Source of the DNA: a virus
Direction: 5' to 3' (one strand)
IMG/VR virus record: IMGVR_UViG_3300026484_000250
Span: 1 to 42,654 of that record
DNA: 42,654 bases
The notes under the pieces were generated by a model, which was not told where the DNA came from, made no database searches, and saw nothing but the letters and a program-made list of their open reading frames with translations. Below, one piece after another: positions 7,469 through 16,440 of the stretch; position 1 is the stretch's first letter, and each line of letters opens with the position of its first letter. Position numbers and translations under genes: made by a program.

Positions 7469-8329
7469 ATGGAACAACCAAACTTAGAACAAATTATTCA
7501 ACAATTAATTGATGAAGAAATGGGGAGAAATAAAGGTTTTGAGGATAAGATGAAAAATAATTTCAATATGAACCAAATGGGTGTAGAAGCAATTAAAGCA
7601 AAATTTAAAAGGGAAATTTCAAATCTTGAAGATGGTGAAGAATATTCGATAACTTTTAATTTAAAGGGTGTAACTGATAATGTAAAAGCTAAAGAAGTTC
7701 TTTTTGATATCTATTCAGGATTTTTAACTCTTGGTGATGATTTAGCGAATGATGGTTCGATTGCAAGAGTTTTAGTTGAAGTTGAATCTAAGACTGATAA
7801 AGAAGAAATGGATACTGAGTCTAAAGAAGAAATGGGTACTGAGTCTAAAGAAGAGAAAATTGACCATTATGAAGATAAAATCTCACAATTAGTTAAAGCC
7901 AATGCTGAAAAAATTGAGGGTCTTCAAGAAGACCTTGATTATGAAGAAGTTGAAGAACAATTTACATTACCTAAAAGATTGCAACATATGTCAAAACCAT
8001 ATAATGCTGAACTAGAGAACTTATTAGAAACTGTTCAAAAAGCGAGAAGCGATATTAGTCAAGGGGCAAATCCTTATAAAATTCTTAAAAATGTTTTAAT
8101 TACAGAAGATATTCATACATATCATACTATTATTGAAACAGGTGAGACAGTAGCTTTATTCGCACTTCCACATCTAAGTGCTCTTTTCAATGAACAAGAT
8201 ATTGAAGATGGAACTGCTTGTATGGGTTTTATTTTATGTACAAGTTCTAAAGATTTAGAGATTGTTAGAATTGATCCAGAAGATTTCCATATTATTGCTC
8301 AAATGCCAATTATAGAAAAATTGAAGTAG
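7469..8329 (+). CDS. hypothetical acidic protein, 286 aa
   Basis: Three parts: an N-terminal helical/strand domain (1-110), an acidic linker with a repeated ESKEEM-type unit (about 111-140), and a C-terminal domain (about 185-286, IDPEDFHIIAQMP near the end). It lies directly before gp44, where T4 carries the sliding clamp, but the sequence does not look like a clamp to me. The linker repeat (two near-copies of MDTESKEE) suggests a flexible tether. Confidence 0.75.
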   Translation: MEQPNLEQIIQQLIDEEMGRNKGFEDKMKNNFNMNQMGVEAIKAKFKREISNLEDGEEYSITFNLKGVTDNVKAKEVLFDIYSGFLTLGDDLANDGSIARVLVEVESKTDKEEMDTESKEEMGTESKEEKIDHYEDKISQLVKANAEKIEGLQEDLDYEEVEEQFTLPKRLQHMSKPYNAELENLLETVQKARSDISQGANPYKILKNVLITEDIHTYHTIIETGETVALFALPHLSALFNEQDIEDGTACMGFILCTSSKDLEIVRIDPEDFHIIAQMPIIEKLK

Positions 8330-8343
8330 GAATTTCCTACTTC
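8323..8343 (+). terminator. hairpin between the 7469 gene and gp44 (terminator or attenuator)
   Basis: GAAGTAGG (8323-8330) pairs perfectly with CCTACTTC (8336-8343) around 5 nt; the TAG is the stop codon of the 7469 gene. The T run afterwards is weak (TTAAACC), so it may only reduce read-through or set RNA stability before gp44. Confidence 0.5.
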
Positions 8344-8362
8344 TTAAACCAAAAGGAAGACT

Positions 8363-9304
8363 ATGAAGAAAATAGATACAAGTGAATATTTGTGGATTGA
8401 AAGATATAGACCACAAACAGTTGATGATATTATTATGCCTGAAACAACAAAAGCAATCTTTAGAAAATGGGTAGAAGAAGATGAAATCCCAAATCTTGGG
8501 TTTTTTGGTTCTCCTGGTTTAGGAAAGGGTTCTACATATAATGCTCTTATGAAAGATATGAATAATCATTATGTTGAAATAAATGGTTCTAAAGATAATG
8601 GTATTGATATGCTTAGAACTACTATTACAAAATTTGCATCAAGTAAGAGTATGGAAAATACAGTTAAAATTATTGTTCTTGATGAAAGTGATCATTTATC
8701 TCCAGCAGCACAAGCTGGTTTAAGAAATGATATTGAAGCTTTTAGTAAAAATGCGAGATTTATCTTAACTGGAAATTATAAAGATAAAATAATTCCAGCA
8801 GTTATTAATAGACTTCAAGTTTATGATTTAGATAGAATTTTTGCTGAAAATAAAGCTGAATTAGGAAAGCAAATCTTAGAAAGATTAAAATTTATTCTTG
8901 AAAATGAAAAAATTGAATATGAAATGGCTGATATTGCTGAAGTAGTAAAACAATTTTACCCATCAACAAGGGCAATGATTGGTTTTTTACAACAACATTC
9001 AAATAGTGGGAAATTTGTTTTAGGTAAAGCTGAAACATTAACATATAAAGGTATAATTGAAAAAATTAAACTTAAAGATTTTAAGGGTACTAGAGAAGCA
9101 GTTAAAGAAATAACACTTCCTGATACATTTTATACCTGGATGTGGAAAAATATTGACAATATTGTTGAAATGCAAAGTCAACCAGAAATCATACCTAAAA
9201 TGGCTGAATATCAGGATATGAGTACAAGAGCAATTAATAAGGAAATACCATTAATGGCATTTTTAGTTACTTTGATGCAAAGTAACACAATACAATGGAA
9301 ATAA
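8363..9304 (+). CDS. 44: clamp loader ATPase large subunit gp44
   Basis: 313 residues, AAA+ protein with the RFC-type N-terminus LWIERYRPQTVDDII. It loads the DNA polymerase sliding clamp as a complex with the gp62-like protein. Walker B is VLDESDH near 112, sensor 1 LTGNYKDKIIPAVINR near 153-168, then a helical collar domain. Odd: Walker A reads GSPGLGKGST, so the residue after the catalytic Lys is Gly instead of the usual Thr/Ser, with Ser-Thr following one place later. The RFC-type SRC box is NRL here. Confidence 0.9.
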   Translation: MKKIDTSEYLWIERYRPQTVDDIIMPETTKAIFRKWVEEDEIPNLGFFGSPGLGKGSTYNALMKDMNNHYVEINGSKDNGIDMLRTTITKFASSKSMENTVKIIVLDESDHLSPAAQAGLRNDIEAFSKNARFILTGNYKDKIIPAVINRLQVYDLDRIFAENKAELGKQILERLKFILENEKIEYEMADIAEVVKQFYPSTRAMIGFLQQHSNSGKFVLGKAETLTYKGIIEKIKLKDFKGTREAVKEITLPDTFYTWMWKNIDNIVEMQSQPEIIPKMAEYQDMSTRAINKEIPLMAFLVTLMQSNTIQWK

Positions 9305-9313
9305 AGGAATAAA

Positions 9314-9580
9314 ATGTTTTATGTAACACCATTTTCAAATATTGAGTTAAGAAAAGATACGAAAATAAGTTTTATTTTAGAAAAATTAGTAGTTTCAGTT
9401 GTAAATGGAAATGAAAAAATAACATTTTTATTTGACTGTAAAGAAAATCTTATATTATTTGTAGATGAAATAAACTTTTGTCTTGAATCTCTTTATTCTA
9501 AAAATATTACTGAAGTGGAAGTTACTGATACTGATAAAATCATAGAAGATTTTATCAGCCATTTTGGAGGAGAAAAATGA
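9314..9580 (+). CDS. hypothetical protein, 88 aa
   Basis: Lies between the two clamp-loader genes; its last codon overlaps the ATG of the gp62-like gene. Mostly beta-strand-like N-terminus followed by an acidic tail (EVEVTDTDKIIEDF). No family recognised. The location suggests a replication-linked role, but nothing in the sequence proves it. Confidence 0.7.
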   Translation: MFYVTPFSNIELRKDTKISFILEKLVVSVVNGNEKITFLFDCKENLILFVDEINFCLESLYSKNITEVEVTDTDKIIEDFISHFGGEK

Positions 9581-10023
9581 GTTTTTTAGAAGAATTTGGT
9601 ATTACACCAATAATTGAAAATGAAGAAGAAATTAAAAAAGAAAAATTTAATATGTTTGAAGTTATGACAACTTGTATGAATAAGAAACGAGTTCCCTCTG
9701 ATGAAGAACTATCAAAACTTAGTCCCTTTTTATTCCATAACCTATTATCAGGAGATGTAAATACCCTTATGATGGGATTATTTTTAGACAGATATTCAGC
9801 TATTATTCCTGTTGAAAATCAGTGGAAATTTGTAAATGCTTTAGTTCCAAAATATTATGTTCCTTATCCAAAAGGTTTAAAGGAAGATAAAGAAAGTATT
9901 GAGTTTTTACAAGAAATTTATTGCATTAATAAAAATACTGCAAAAGAATATTTAAAAATGCTACCGAAAGCTGAATTAAAAAAGCTTAAAGAAAAACATA
10001 AAATTACAGAGGGAAAAAGATGA
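9577..10023 (+). CDS. 62: clamp loader small subunit, gp62-like
   Basis: 148 residues, somewhat shorter than T4 gp62 (about 187). Helical throughout. The segment WKFVNALVPKYYVPYPKG followed by an Asn-rich turn (YCINKNTAKEYLKML) matches the pattern I recall in T4 gp62 (a YLMAAVPRG.RYGKW segment followed by a NTNDAINYKSIL segment). Closeness to gp44 supports this. Overlaps the 9314 gene by 4 nt and the DHH gene by 4 nt. Confidence 0.65.
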   Translation: MSFLEEFGITPIIENEEEIKKEKFNMFEVMTTCMNKKRVPSDEELSKLSPFLFHNLLSGDVNTLMMGLFLDRYSAIIPVENQWKFVNALVPKYYVPYPKGLKEDKESIEFLQEIYCINKNTAKEYLKMLPKAELKKLKEKHKITEGKR

Positions 10024-10976
10024 AAATAAAACAAATTAGTCATACAGATTTAGATGGGATTGGTGCTTGTATTCCAGTTAAAATATTCGCATATAAAAAA
10101 CAAATAGATTATTCATATATTAATATTAGTTATGATGAAATCACAAATTCAATAGGTAGCTTTGAATTTGGAGATATAAACTATATCACTGACTTAAATT
10201 TTCAAGAAAATGATATTAAATTATTTTTAAAAGTTGTGAAAGAAAATCCTACAAAGAAATTCTTCTATTTTGATCACCACCAATATACAGATATGGAATT
10301 AGCTCTTTTTTCTGCTGCTCAAGAAAAATTCGTAAATTTTAATTATATTATTGATACAACTATTTGTGCTGCTCAGATAACATATAATTATTTTGAAAAG
10401 GTTTGTGGTGATGTAAATTTAAAGAGTTTAATAAATTTAATTAATATTTATGATACTTGGAAAACTGACAATCCTCTATTTAATGAAGCATTTCTTCTTG
10501 ATAAAGTTTTTTGGTATGTTATAAGTAATGGGGGCTTCCACGAATTTATTTTTAGATTAGAAAGAAATAATTGGCTTCTTCCTGAAGACTTTAAACTAGC
10601 TCAACAAAGAATGATACAAAACAAGTTGAATGATTATAAGATGTTTGAAGAAAATGGTATGATTATAAGAGGGGAACATATTTTTGTAATACCTACTGTT
10701 GAATGGATTAATGATACAAGGTTTGATTATCCAGATTTTAAAGCATATTTTGGTTTTAATCCTAAGAAAAATAAGATCTCAATTAGAGTAGATGATGATT
10801 ATCCTGAAGTAAAACAATTTGTAATTGACCTATTATCTACAAGAAATGATGATCAACTTATTTCTTGTGGTGGACATAACTTTGCATTTGGTATAACTCT
10901 AAAAAGTAATGAACTTCTTCTTGATTATGTACAATTTGTTTCTACTAGGGTTGAAGACTTTTTAAGCAAGAATTAA
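10020..10976 (+). CDS. DHH family phosphoesterase
   Basis: 318 residues. Motifs: HTDLDGIG (8-15), ITDLNF near 57, FDHHQ near 85 (the DHH signature) and a DHHA1-type SCGGHNFAFGI near 281. Family members (NrnA, RecJ, archaeal oligoribonucleases) are metal-dependent exonucleases or break down short oligonucleotides or cyclic dinucleotides. In this operon it may recycle nanoRNA or act in recombination. A role against cyclic-nucleotide defence signalling is possible but unproven. Confidence 0.85.
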   Translation: MKIKQISHTDLDGIGACIPVKIFAYKKQIDYSYINISYDEITNSIGSFEFGDINYITDLNFQENDIKLFLKVVKENPTKKFFYFDHHQYTDMELALFSAAQEKFVNFNYIIDTTICAAQITYNYFEKVCGDVNLKSLINLINIYDTWKTDNPLFNEAFLLDKVFWYVISNGGFHEFIFRLERNNWLLPEDFKLAQQRMIQNKLNDYKMFEENGMIIRGEHIFVIPTVEWINDTRFDYPDFKAYFGFNPKKNKISIRVDDDYPEVKQFVIDLLSTRNDDQLISCGGHNFAFGITLKSNELLLDYVQFVSTRVEDFLSKN

Positions 10977-11003
10977 GTATTTTTTAGTTATAATATTATA
11001 TAA
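10970..11003 (+). promoter_or_regulatory. promoter, phage consensus family
   Basis: ATTAAGT, then TTTTTTAGT, then TATAAT at 10989-10994 followed by ATTATATAAC. Starts the 11022-13395 run ending with the helicase. Confidence 0.8.
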
Positions 11004-11021
11004 CAAATAAAAAGGGTATTT

Positions 11022-11450
11022 ATGACATTAGAACAAGTAAGAGTATTTGATGAGTTTTTCGCAGAGGGAAATGTAATGGTATATGATAATGATATATTTA
11101 TAGATTTTTGCGAGGACTCTAGGTGTTTCTATTCAATTTTTTCAGGTGAAGAAGTAGAATTTAAAGATGTAGATATTGATGATATTGATTTATATGAGAC
11201 ATTCTTTAACAATATTCCAGATGATATCTTTGAACTTGTAAAAACCCTTAAAAAATTAAGTAAAGATCTTGAAAAATTCGAAAGAAGAGGGAATTCTTTC
11301 AACTTATTAAGAGAAGAATGTAACTATATTACAACTCAAGAAAGTTTAGATGATTATAATTCAATAGAATATCTAGAAAAATATGGGGAAAGTATAGTAA
11401 CCTTTAAAAAGATTAAAAAGGAAAAATATGAGATTAAAGAAAATAGTTGA
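11022..11450 (+). CDS. hypothetical acidic protein, 142 aa
   Basis: Strongly acidic, with an Asp-rich stretch (VDIDDIDLYE) near 48-58 and a likely coiled coil near 80-95 (LVKTLKKLSKDLEKFER). No catalytic motif. It could be a DNA mimic or an inhibitor, but charge alone is weak evidence. Confidence 0.75.
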   Translation: MTLEQVRVFDEFFAEGNVMVYDNDIFIDFCEDSRCFYSIFSGEEVEFKDVDIDDIDLYETFFNNIPDDIFELVKTLKKLSKDLEKFERRGNSFNLLREECNYITTQESLDDYNSIEYLEKYGESIVTFKKIKKEKYEIKENS

Positions 11451-11646
11451 ATTTGAACCGAATGAAATTGTGAAAACTATTGGAACTAAACAATGGCGAA
11501 TAGAAAATTATACTGAAAAATATATAGTTGAAGTAAAATTTGATGATTTTGGGGAATATATAAGACCATTTACAATAGTAAGCGACCACGGTGTTGACTT
11601 TGATGCTGGTACATTTAAGATATACTTGGAAGAATTAGGACTTTAA
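11428..11646 (+). CDS. hypothetical protein, 72 aa
   Basis: Starts at ATG 11428 after AAAAAGGAAAAAT, overlapping the upstream gene by 23 nt. Predicted mostly beta (QWRIENYTEKYIVEVKFDDF). No family recognised. Confidence 0.65.
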   Translation: MRLKKIVEFEPNEIVKTIGTKQWRIENYTEKYIVEVKFDDFGEYIRPFTIVSDHGVDFDAGTFKIYLEELGL

Positions 11647-11647
11647 A

Positions 11648-12007
11648 ATGAATGAAACGGAAAAATTAGTATCAGATTATTTTAAAATTCCGTTTGGTTC
11701 TTTAGGGTATGATGACTATACAATTTTAGATACTTTAAAAGATAGCTTAAATCTTTTTTCTTTTAAATTTTTATATTTTTATTTTAAAATGAGTAAATAT
11801 TCTTATATAAATTTTGCTAGGTTTAAAAGTTTAAAGCATCTTAAAAAATATTTCTTTACTTATAAGATTTTAAATTGTATGAAATTTAATCAAATTTGGA
11901 AAGAACAAAAATTTGAAAAATGTTTTAATGTAGCAAAATACTGGGGGAATGGTTGGCATCACCCAACTATTACAAAAGTAATAACAAGAGAAAGAAATAG
12001 AGTATAA
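11648..12007 (+). CDS. hypothetical basic protein, 119 aa
   Basis: Rich in Phe, Tyr and Lys; the basic C-terminal half (YWGNGWHHPTITKVITRERN) contains an HH pair. Starts 1 nt after the upstream stop. No family recognised. Confidence 0.65.
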   Translation: MNETEKLVSDYFKIPFGSLGYDDYTILDTLKDSLNLFSFKFLYFYFKMSKYSYINFARFKSLKHLKKYFFTYKILNCMKFNQIWKEQKFEKCFNVAKYWGNGWHHPTITKVITRERNRV

Positions 12008-12018
12008 GGGAGAAAATT

Positions 12019-13395
12019 ATGAATATGGAAGAAATTTTAGAACAGCAAATTCTAAAAGAACTTTTTGTAAATGAGACATTTTTTGGTAAAGTATATGGTC
12101 TTCTAAAACCTACTCATTTCAATAGAATTGAACAACAAGAGCTTTTTAAAGCTATAAACTCTTTTGTTACAAAATATGATAAACATCCAGCACCAAAAGA
12201 TTTTATATTATTTCTGCAAAATTATAATATATCAAATCAAGAAATGTTTGAAAAAGTTAAAATGGAATTAAAAGCTATACTTTTAAATTCAGAAAGAATA
12301 GATGAAAAAGTATTAGAAAAAGAAGCAGAAGAATATATTCAAAAAGTTGAATTAAGAGATGCTATTTTAGACTCTGTTGATATTATTCAAAGTAACGAAG
12401 ATTTTTCAATAATTCTCGGTAAAATTGAACAAGCTTTAAGTATTAAAATTGACTCTGATCTTGGATTATCCGTTATGGATTTAGAACATAAGTTTGAATA
12501 TTATACACAGAAGTTTCAGGGGTATCTTACAGGAATTTCTTCTATTGATGAAACTTTAGGAGGTGGATTTAGAGAAAAAACACTATCAGTAGCTTTAGCA
12601 CCATCACACGGAGGTAAATCAACACTTCTTATGAGTTTAGGTGGGAATTATTGTTTAAGGAAAGAAGATGTTCTTTATTTTACTCTTGAAATGCCAGAAG
12701 AAGAAATTGGTAGAAGAATTGATGCTAATTTAATAAATGTTCCTGCTAATGATATTAAAGATCTTTCTTTTGAAGAATATAAATCAAAATTCCCAAAAGA
12801 TTTGGGTACTTTATATATGAAAGAATATAGTGCTGGGAATTTATCAGTAATGGGTATAAAATCATATTTAAAAGAACTTTATGCCCAGACTGGTAAAACT
12901 CCAAAGATAATTATTATTGATTATTTAGCACTTATGAAATCAGATAGAATTACTTTGGGGAAAGCTGGTGGTTATCTTTATTATAAAAGTATCGCTGAAG
13001 AATTACACGGAATGGCAAAAGATCTAGGAGTTGCTGTAATTACTGCTCAACAACTTGGAAGACAAGCTTTTGATAACTTAGAAGCTGGGGCTGATGATGT
13101 TTCAGACTCTATTGGGGTTATTCAAACTGCCGATGTTGCTTTTGGTCTTTTAAGTACAGAAATGTTAAGAAACGAAAATAAAGTTCTAATAAATTTCTGG
13201 AAAAATAGATACACTGGAAAGCTTGATAAATATACTTTAAATGTTGATTATGGAAGAGCAATGTATTGGGCAGATGAAAATAATGATATGGGTGCAACTC
13301 CTTTACATAACCCAATTTCAACCTCTCAACAAAATGTTTCAACTGGAGCTGATGCTGGAATAGGATTTGGCAACTTTAATTTTGGAAATATCTAA
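12019..13395 (+). CDS. 41: replicative DNA helicase gp41 (DnaB family)
   Basis: 458 residues, start ATG 12019 after AAGGGAGAAAATT. RecA-type core from about residue 170: GISSIDETLGGGF, Walker A APSHGGKST at 194-202, LYFTLEMPEEEIGRRIDAN, Walker B KIIIIDYLALMKS near 298, and a QQLGRQ switch motif near 341. The N-terminal 160 residues form the helical primase-interaction domain, which contains a conserved-type LFVNETFFGKV start. Unwinds DNA at the phage fork. The primase gp61 is not in this window. The last 30 residues are Gly/Asn-rich. Confidence 0.95.
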   Translation: MNMEEILEQQILKELFVNETFFGKVYGLLKPTHFNRIEQQELFKAINSFVTKYDKHPAPKDFILFLQNYNISNQEMFEKVKMELKAILLNSERIDEKVLEKEAEEYIQKVELRDAILDSVDIIQSNEDFSIILGKIEQALSIKIDSDLGLSVMDLEHKFEYYTQKFQGYLTGISSIDETLGGGFREKTLSVALAPSHGGKSTLLMSLGGNYCLRKEDVLYFTLEMPEEEIGRRIDANLINVPANDIKDLSFEEYKSKFPKDLGTLYMKEYSAGNLSVMGIKSYLKELYAQTGKTPKIIIIDYLALMKSDRITLGKAGGYLYYKSIAEELHGMAKDLGVAVITAQQLGRQAFDNLEAGADDVSDSIGVIQTADVAFGLLSTEMLRNENKVLINFWKNRYTGKLDKYTLNVDYGRAMYWADENNDMGATPLHNPISTSQQNVSTGADAGIGFGNFNFGNI

Positions 13396-13404
13396 AATTA
13401 AAGG

Positions 13405-13442
13405 ATCTTTAAGTATAATTTAGTTATAATATATTATATAAA
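13405..13442 (+). promoter_or_regulatory. promoter, phage consensus family
   Basis: TTTAAGTATAA, then TTTAGT, then TATAAT at 13425-13430 and ATATTATATAA. Shares TTTAAGTATAATTTAGT with the promoter at 23790. Confidence 0.8.
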
Positions 13443-13458
13443 GACTAAAGGAATAAAG

Positions 13459-13755
13459 ATGAAAATGTTCACAGCCGAAGAAATAGCTCAATTAGATAAG
13501 AGTCTAGAAATGTTAAAACAAGGTCATAAAGAAGTTAGATTAGAAGATTTAACACAAGATAACTTAGATGAACTTAAAGAATTATATGACTTAATTGTAG
13601 GAGAGTTTATTAATGTAACTGACGGAAAAGACTATGAGGGTGTAATATTTCCTCCTATTGAGAAATTAACTGCTTGTGAACTTGAGAGTATTCTAAATAC
13701 TCTTGAAAATGCATCATCAGGGCTTGTAATAATAGCTAAATCAAGAAGAATTTAA
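13459..13755 (+). CDS. hypothetical protein, 98 aa
   Basis: Helical acidic protein (FTAEEIAQLDKSLEMLKQ, then LEDLTQDNLDELKELYDL). First gene after a promoter and 18 nt before the AAA+ ATPase gene, so possibly a partner of it. No family recognised. Confidence 0.7.
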   Translation: MKMFTAEEIAQLDKSLEMLKQGHKEVRLEDLTQDNLDELKELYDLIVGEFINVTDGKDYEGVIFPPIEKLTACELESILNTLENASSGLVIIAKSRRI

Positions 13756-13773
13756 AAGATAAAAGGAAAATAA

Positions 13774-14904
13774 ATGAAAGGTTTTGTAGATAGTGGAGAT
13801 ATTGTATATCATATTTCATATGATGAAGAAAATTTAAAAGAGAAATTAACTCCAAGAGTTTATAGTGTACAATTTAATAAAATACAAGGATTTTTCTTAA
13901 AGAAAGAAAAAAATAAATTTGCATTACCAGAATTATTTGGTTCAGAAATTCAAAGAAAATCTAAGAAAGTTATAACTAAGTTTAAATCAAAAAGTACAGC
14001 AACTGGTATTTTATTAACAGGATTAAAGGGTGGAGGAAAAACTCTTTTAAGCTCATTAATTTCAAATGAGATAATTGAATTGGGGTATCCAGTAGTTTTA
14101 GTGAATGAACCATTTATTGGACAAGGTTTTATGGAATTTATAAATTCTTTAGGAACTTGTGTTGTTTTCTTTGATGAATTTGCAAAAGTTTATGTTGATA
14201 GAGAAAACAACAACAAAAGTATTCAAAATCAATTATTAACATTAATTGATGGTACTATGAAAACTAAAAAGCTTTTTATTTTTACTGAAAATGACTCGAA
14301 CACTATTGATCAATTTCTTATTGGAAGACCAGGAAGAATTCATTATCATTTCAAATTTGATAGATTAACAAAAGAAATTCAAGGTGAATATATTAGACAA
14401 TATATCAAAGATCCTAAAAAAATAGAAGAAATAGAAGATGCTCTTGACTCTGTAAAAGATTTAACATTTGATATTTTAAGTGCAGTCGTAGATGAAGTTT
14501 TACTTTTTGAAGATCAAACAGTTTTTGAGTTAATTAGTGAAATGAATATATTGATAAAAGATCAAGTAAAATTGACAGCTAGAGTGTTCTTTGGGGAAAC
14601 TGAAATTTTTAATTTTCATCCGCATCTCTCCAAAAGGGATAGTTATCTTTATATAGATGTTGATAAAGAGGGTATTCCTGTTGAAATAACTGGTGAAAAA
14701 GCTACAGAAGACTCAGCTTGTGTTGATGTTTATGATACTCATTTTGTTAAAATGCTTCCTGGAAAAAGTAAACTATATGAATGTGAAGCTTGGGGAAAAC
14801 CTTATTCAGTAATTATAACTGAAGAAACTTCTCTTTCTAATGATATGGGTAGAGCAAACGAAGTTTATGAAAAACTTATGGCAAGTGGAATTTTAACTGT
14901 TTAG
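13774..14904 (+). CDS. AAA+ ATPase, phage type
   Basis: 376 residues. Walker A GLKGGGKT at 83-90, Walker B VVFFDEFAK near 130-138 (D134, E135), sensor 1 LFIFTEND near 168, and an arginine-finger candidate in IGRPGRIHYHF. The 60-residue N-terminal part and the C-terminal domain (about 270-376, rich in beta strands and acidic) flank the AAA+ core. Substrate is unknown; such ATPases in phages often remodel DNA-protein or protein complexes. A second unrelated AAA+ protein is at 38535. Confidence 0.85.
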   Translation: MKGFVDSGDIVYHISYDEENLKEKLTPRVYSVQFNKIQGFFLKKEKNKFALPELFGSEIQRKSKKVITKFKSKSTATGILLTGLKGGGKTLLSSLISNEIIELGYPVVLVNEPFIGQGFMEFINSLGTCVVFFDEFAKVYVDRENNNKSIQNQLLTLIDGTMKTKKLFIFTENDSNTIDQFLIGRPGRIHYHFKFDRLTKEIQGEYIRQYIKDPKKIEEIEDALDSVKDLTFDILSAVVDEVLLFEDQTVFELISEMNILIKDQVKLTARVFFGETEIFNFHPHLSKRDSYLYIDVDKEGIPVEITGEKATEDSACVDVYDTHFVKMLPGKSKLYECEAWGKPYSVIITEETSLSNDMGRANEVYEKLMASGILTV

Positions 14905-14912
14905 GATAAATT

Positions 14913-15533
14913 ATGGAAAATAAAATGAATTTATTTGATGAATTGGAGAATGTTCAAAATATTTTTGAAATATCTGCAATTCCTGGAGTTGATGGGGCTT
15001 TTATTTTTGGTTCATATCTTTATGGAAATAATGATGAATACTCAGATAGAGATTTTTGTATTATTACTGAATTAGTTGATGACTATGAATTATTGGAAAG
15101 TCATAATGATTTTCATATAATGAATTTAGATTATTATAAAAAGTTATTAAAAGAACACAATGATATGGCTTTATCAATGTATTTTCAAAGAGGTAGTCTT
15201 AAGAATTTTTATGTTGAATTTAATCTCAACTTACCAACATTAAGAAAGTTCTTTTCAACTAAGGCAAATAATTCATTTGTTAAGGCGAAGAAAAAGTTTT
15301 TACAAGGTGATATAAGATTAGCTTATAAATCAATGTTTCATTCTTTAAGATTATTAAAATGGGGAATAAATATCGCAACTGGGAATGGGAATAATTATGA
15401 CTATTTAATAGATTATAATAAAATAAAAGGTGATTTTTTAAAAGCTGAAAATTGGGATATCTTAAAAGATATCTACAAACCTCAATTTAATAAATATGCG
15501 ACTAAATTTAGATTAGTTGCTCCAAAGGAATAA
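14913..15533 (+). CDS. nucleotidyltransferase-fold protein (MNT-like)
   Basis: 206 residues. Pol-beta-type active site: GS at 33-34 in FIFGSYLYGNN and paired Asp45/Asp47 in YSDRDFCII. The C-terminal half is helical and basic and resembles an HEPN/accessory helical bundle (about 110-170). Members transfer nucleotides to RNA or protein; MNT antitoxins AMPylate HEPN toxins. One of three nucleotidyltransferase-fold proteins in the window. Target unknown. ATG 14913 preceded by AGGATAAATT. Confidence 0.75.
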   Translation: MENKMNLFDELENVQNIFEISAIPGVDGAFIFGSYLYGNNDEYSDRDFCIITELVDDYELLESHNDFHIMNLDYYKKLLKEHNDMALSMYFQRGSLKNFYVEFNLNLPTLRKFFSTKANNSFVKAKKKFLQGDIRLAYKSMFHSLRLLKWGINIATGNGNNYDYLIDYNKIKGDFLKAENWDILKDIYKPQFNKYATKFRLVAPKE

Positions 15534-15535
15534 AA

Positions 15536-15997
15536 ATGGAAGATTATAAAGATTTAAAAGAAATAGTTAGTTTAAAATTATATGAAATTTTACTTGATGG
15601 GTTTATGTCAGGGTTTGAAATGAGAGTTTTTCTTCTTATTAATGAAGATTTGAGAGAACACTTACCTGAAACATTTAAAGATGCTTCAATCGTTCCTTTT
15701 GATATTGATGGGCAAAGTTTTGATGATAGTTTTATAGAAGATGATATTTTTATTTTAGTAACAGAATTAAATGGACAAATGATAGAAATTGAAATAACAC
15801 CAGAAACTTTACAAGGAATAAGAATAGAAGATAGTTTAAATCTTTTAAAACCATTTGTTGACAACCCAAAAGAAGAAAAAGAAGTGAGTATAAAATCTCA
15901 ATCAGTAAAAGAAGTTGAAAAAACCCTTGATCCAGTAGGTCTTAAAAGAAGTATGGATATGTTTAGAAAAAATAATCCACATATGTTTAAAAATTAA
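15536..15997 (+). CDS. hypothetical protein, 153 aa
   Basis: Acidic, with an N-terminal helical part and an ILVTELNGQMIEIEITPE strand region in the middle. The C-terminal 25 residues (GLKRSMDMFRKNNPHMFKN) look like a separate basic helix. Starts 2 nt after the nucleotidyltransferase stop. Unknown. Confidence 0.7.
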   Translation: MEDYKDLKEIVSLKLYEILLDGFMSGFEMRVFLLINEDLREHLPETFKDASIVPFDIDGQSFDDSFIEDDIFILVTELNGQMIEIEITPETLQGIRIEDSLNLLKPFVDNPKEEKEVSIKSQSVKEVEKTLDPVGLKRSMDMFRKNNPHMFKN

Positions 15998-16006
15998 AGG
16001 AAAAAA

Positions 16007-16204
16007 ATGTTTAGAGCAATGATGATAAATTTTATGAGTGTACTAATAACAACAATGCATATTTTGTTTATTAGTTTAGTAGCCTTTGGTGTAGGAAGTT
16101 TTGCACAATACTTGCAACCCGATATTGGTTTTGAACTTGACTATATTTTAGCTGGTGTTACATTTGTAATTAAATGGTTTACTTTTTTAGTAAGGGGTGA
16201 ATAA
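16007..16204 (+). CDS. small membrane protein, 65 aa
   Basis: Two hydrophobic segments (about 10-32 and 45-61). RBS AAAGGAAAAA. Overlaps the next gene's start by one base; the two are both 65 aa and both two-span membrane proteins, so they may be partners. Could be a lysis or superinfection-exclusion protein, but no motif decides this. Confidence 0.65.
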   Translation: MFRAMMINFMSVLITTMHILFISLVAFGVGSFAQYLQPDIGFELDYILAGVTFVIKWFTFLVRGE

Positions 16205-16401
16205 TGTATTTGATTTCTACAAAATCTTTATTTCTTCTTTTCTTAAATGTTGTAGTATTTATTTCAAATATTATGTTAATACTTCTCGCATCTTATACAA
16301 TATGGGCATTTTTCGCATTAGGGCTTAGTTCTTTTGCTATATGGCTTGAATTCCATTATCATATTGAAAGAATTGAACCTCAAACCATTACTGAAAATTA
16401 A
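16204..16401 (+). CDS. small membrane protein, 65 aa
   Basis: Two hydrophobic segments (about 8-30 and 33-50) and a charged C-terminal tail (HYHIERIEPQTITEN). Start codon overlaps the stop of the 16007 gene. Partner of the preceding protein by context only. Confidence 0.65.
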   Translation: MYLISTKSLFLLFLNVVVFISNIMLILLASYTIWAFFALGLSSFAIWLEFHYHIERIEPQTITEN

Positions 16402-16440
16402 GTGATATTTAAGCCTTTTTTAGTTATAATATATTATAAG
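16400..16440 (+). promoter_or_regulatory. promoter, phage consensus family
   Basis: TTAAGTGATATTTAAGCC, then TTTTTTAGT, then TATAAT at 16425-16430 and ATATTATAA. Upstream and downstream arms AAGCCTTT/AAAGGCTT allow a hairpin that would pair the ribosome binding site of the 16475 gene. Nearly the same cassette appears at 21740. Confidence 0.8.

Noticed and set aside
7469-8329. Sliding clamp gp45
   Set aside because: Position fits, but sequence shows no clamp pattern; left as unknown.
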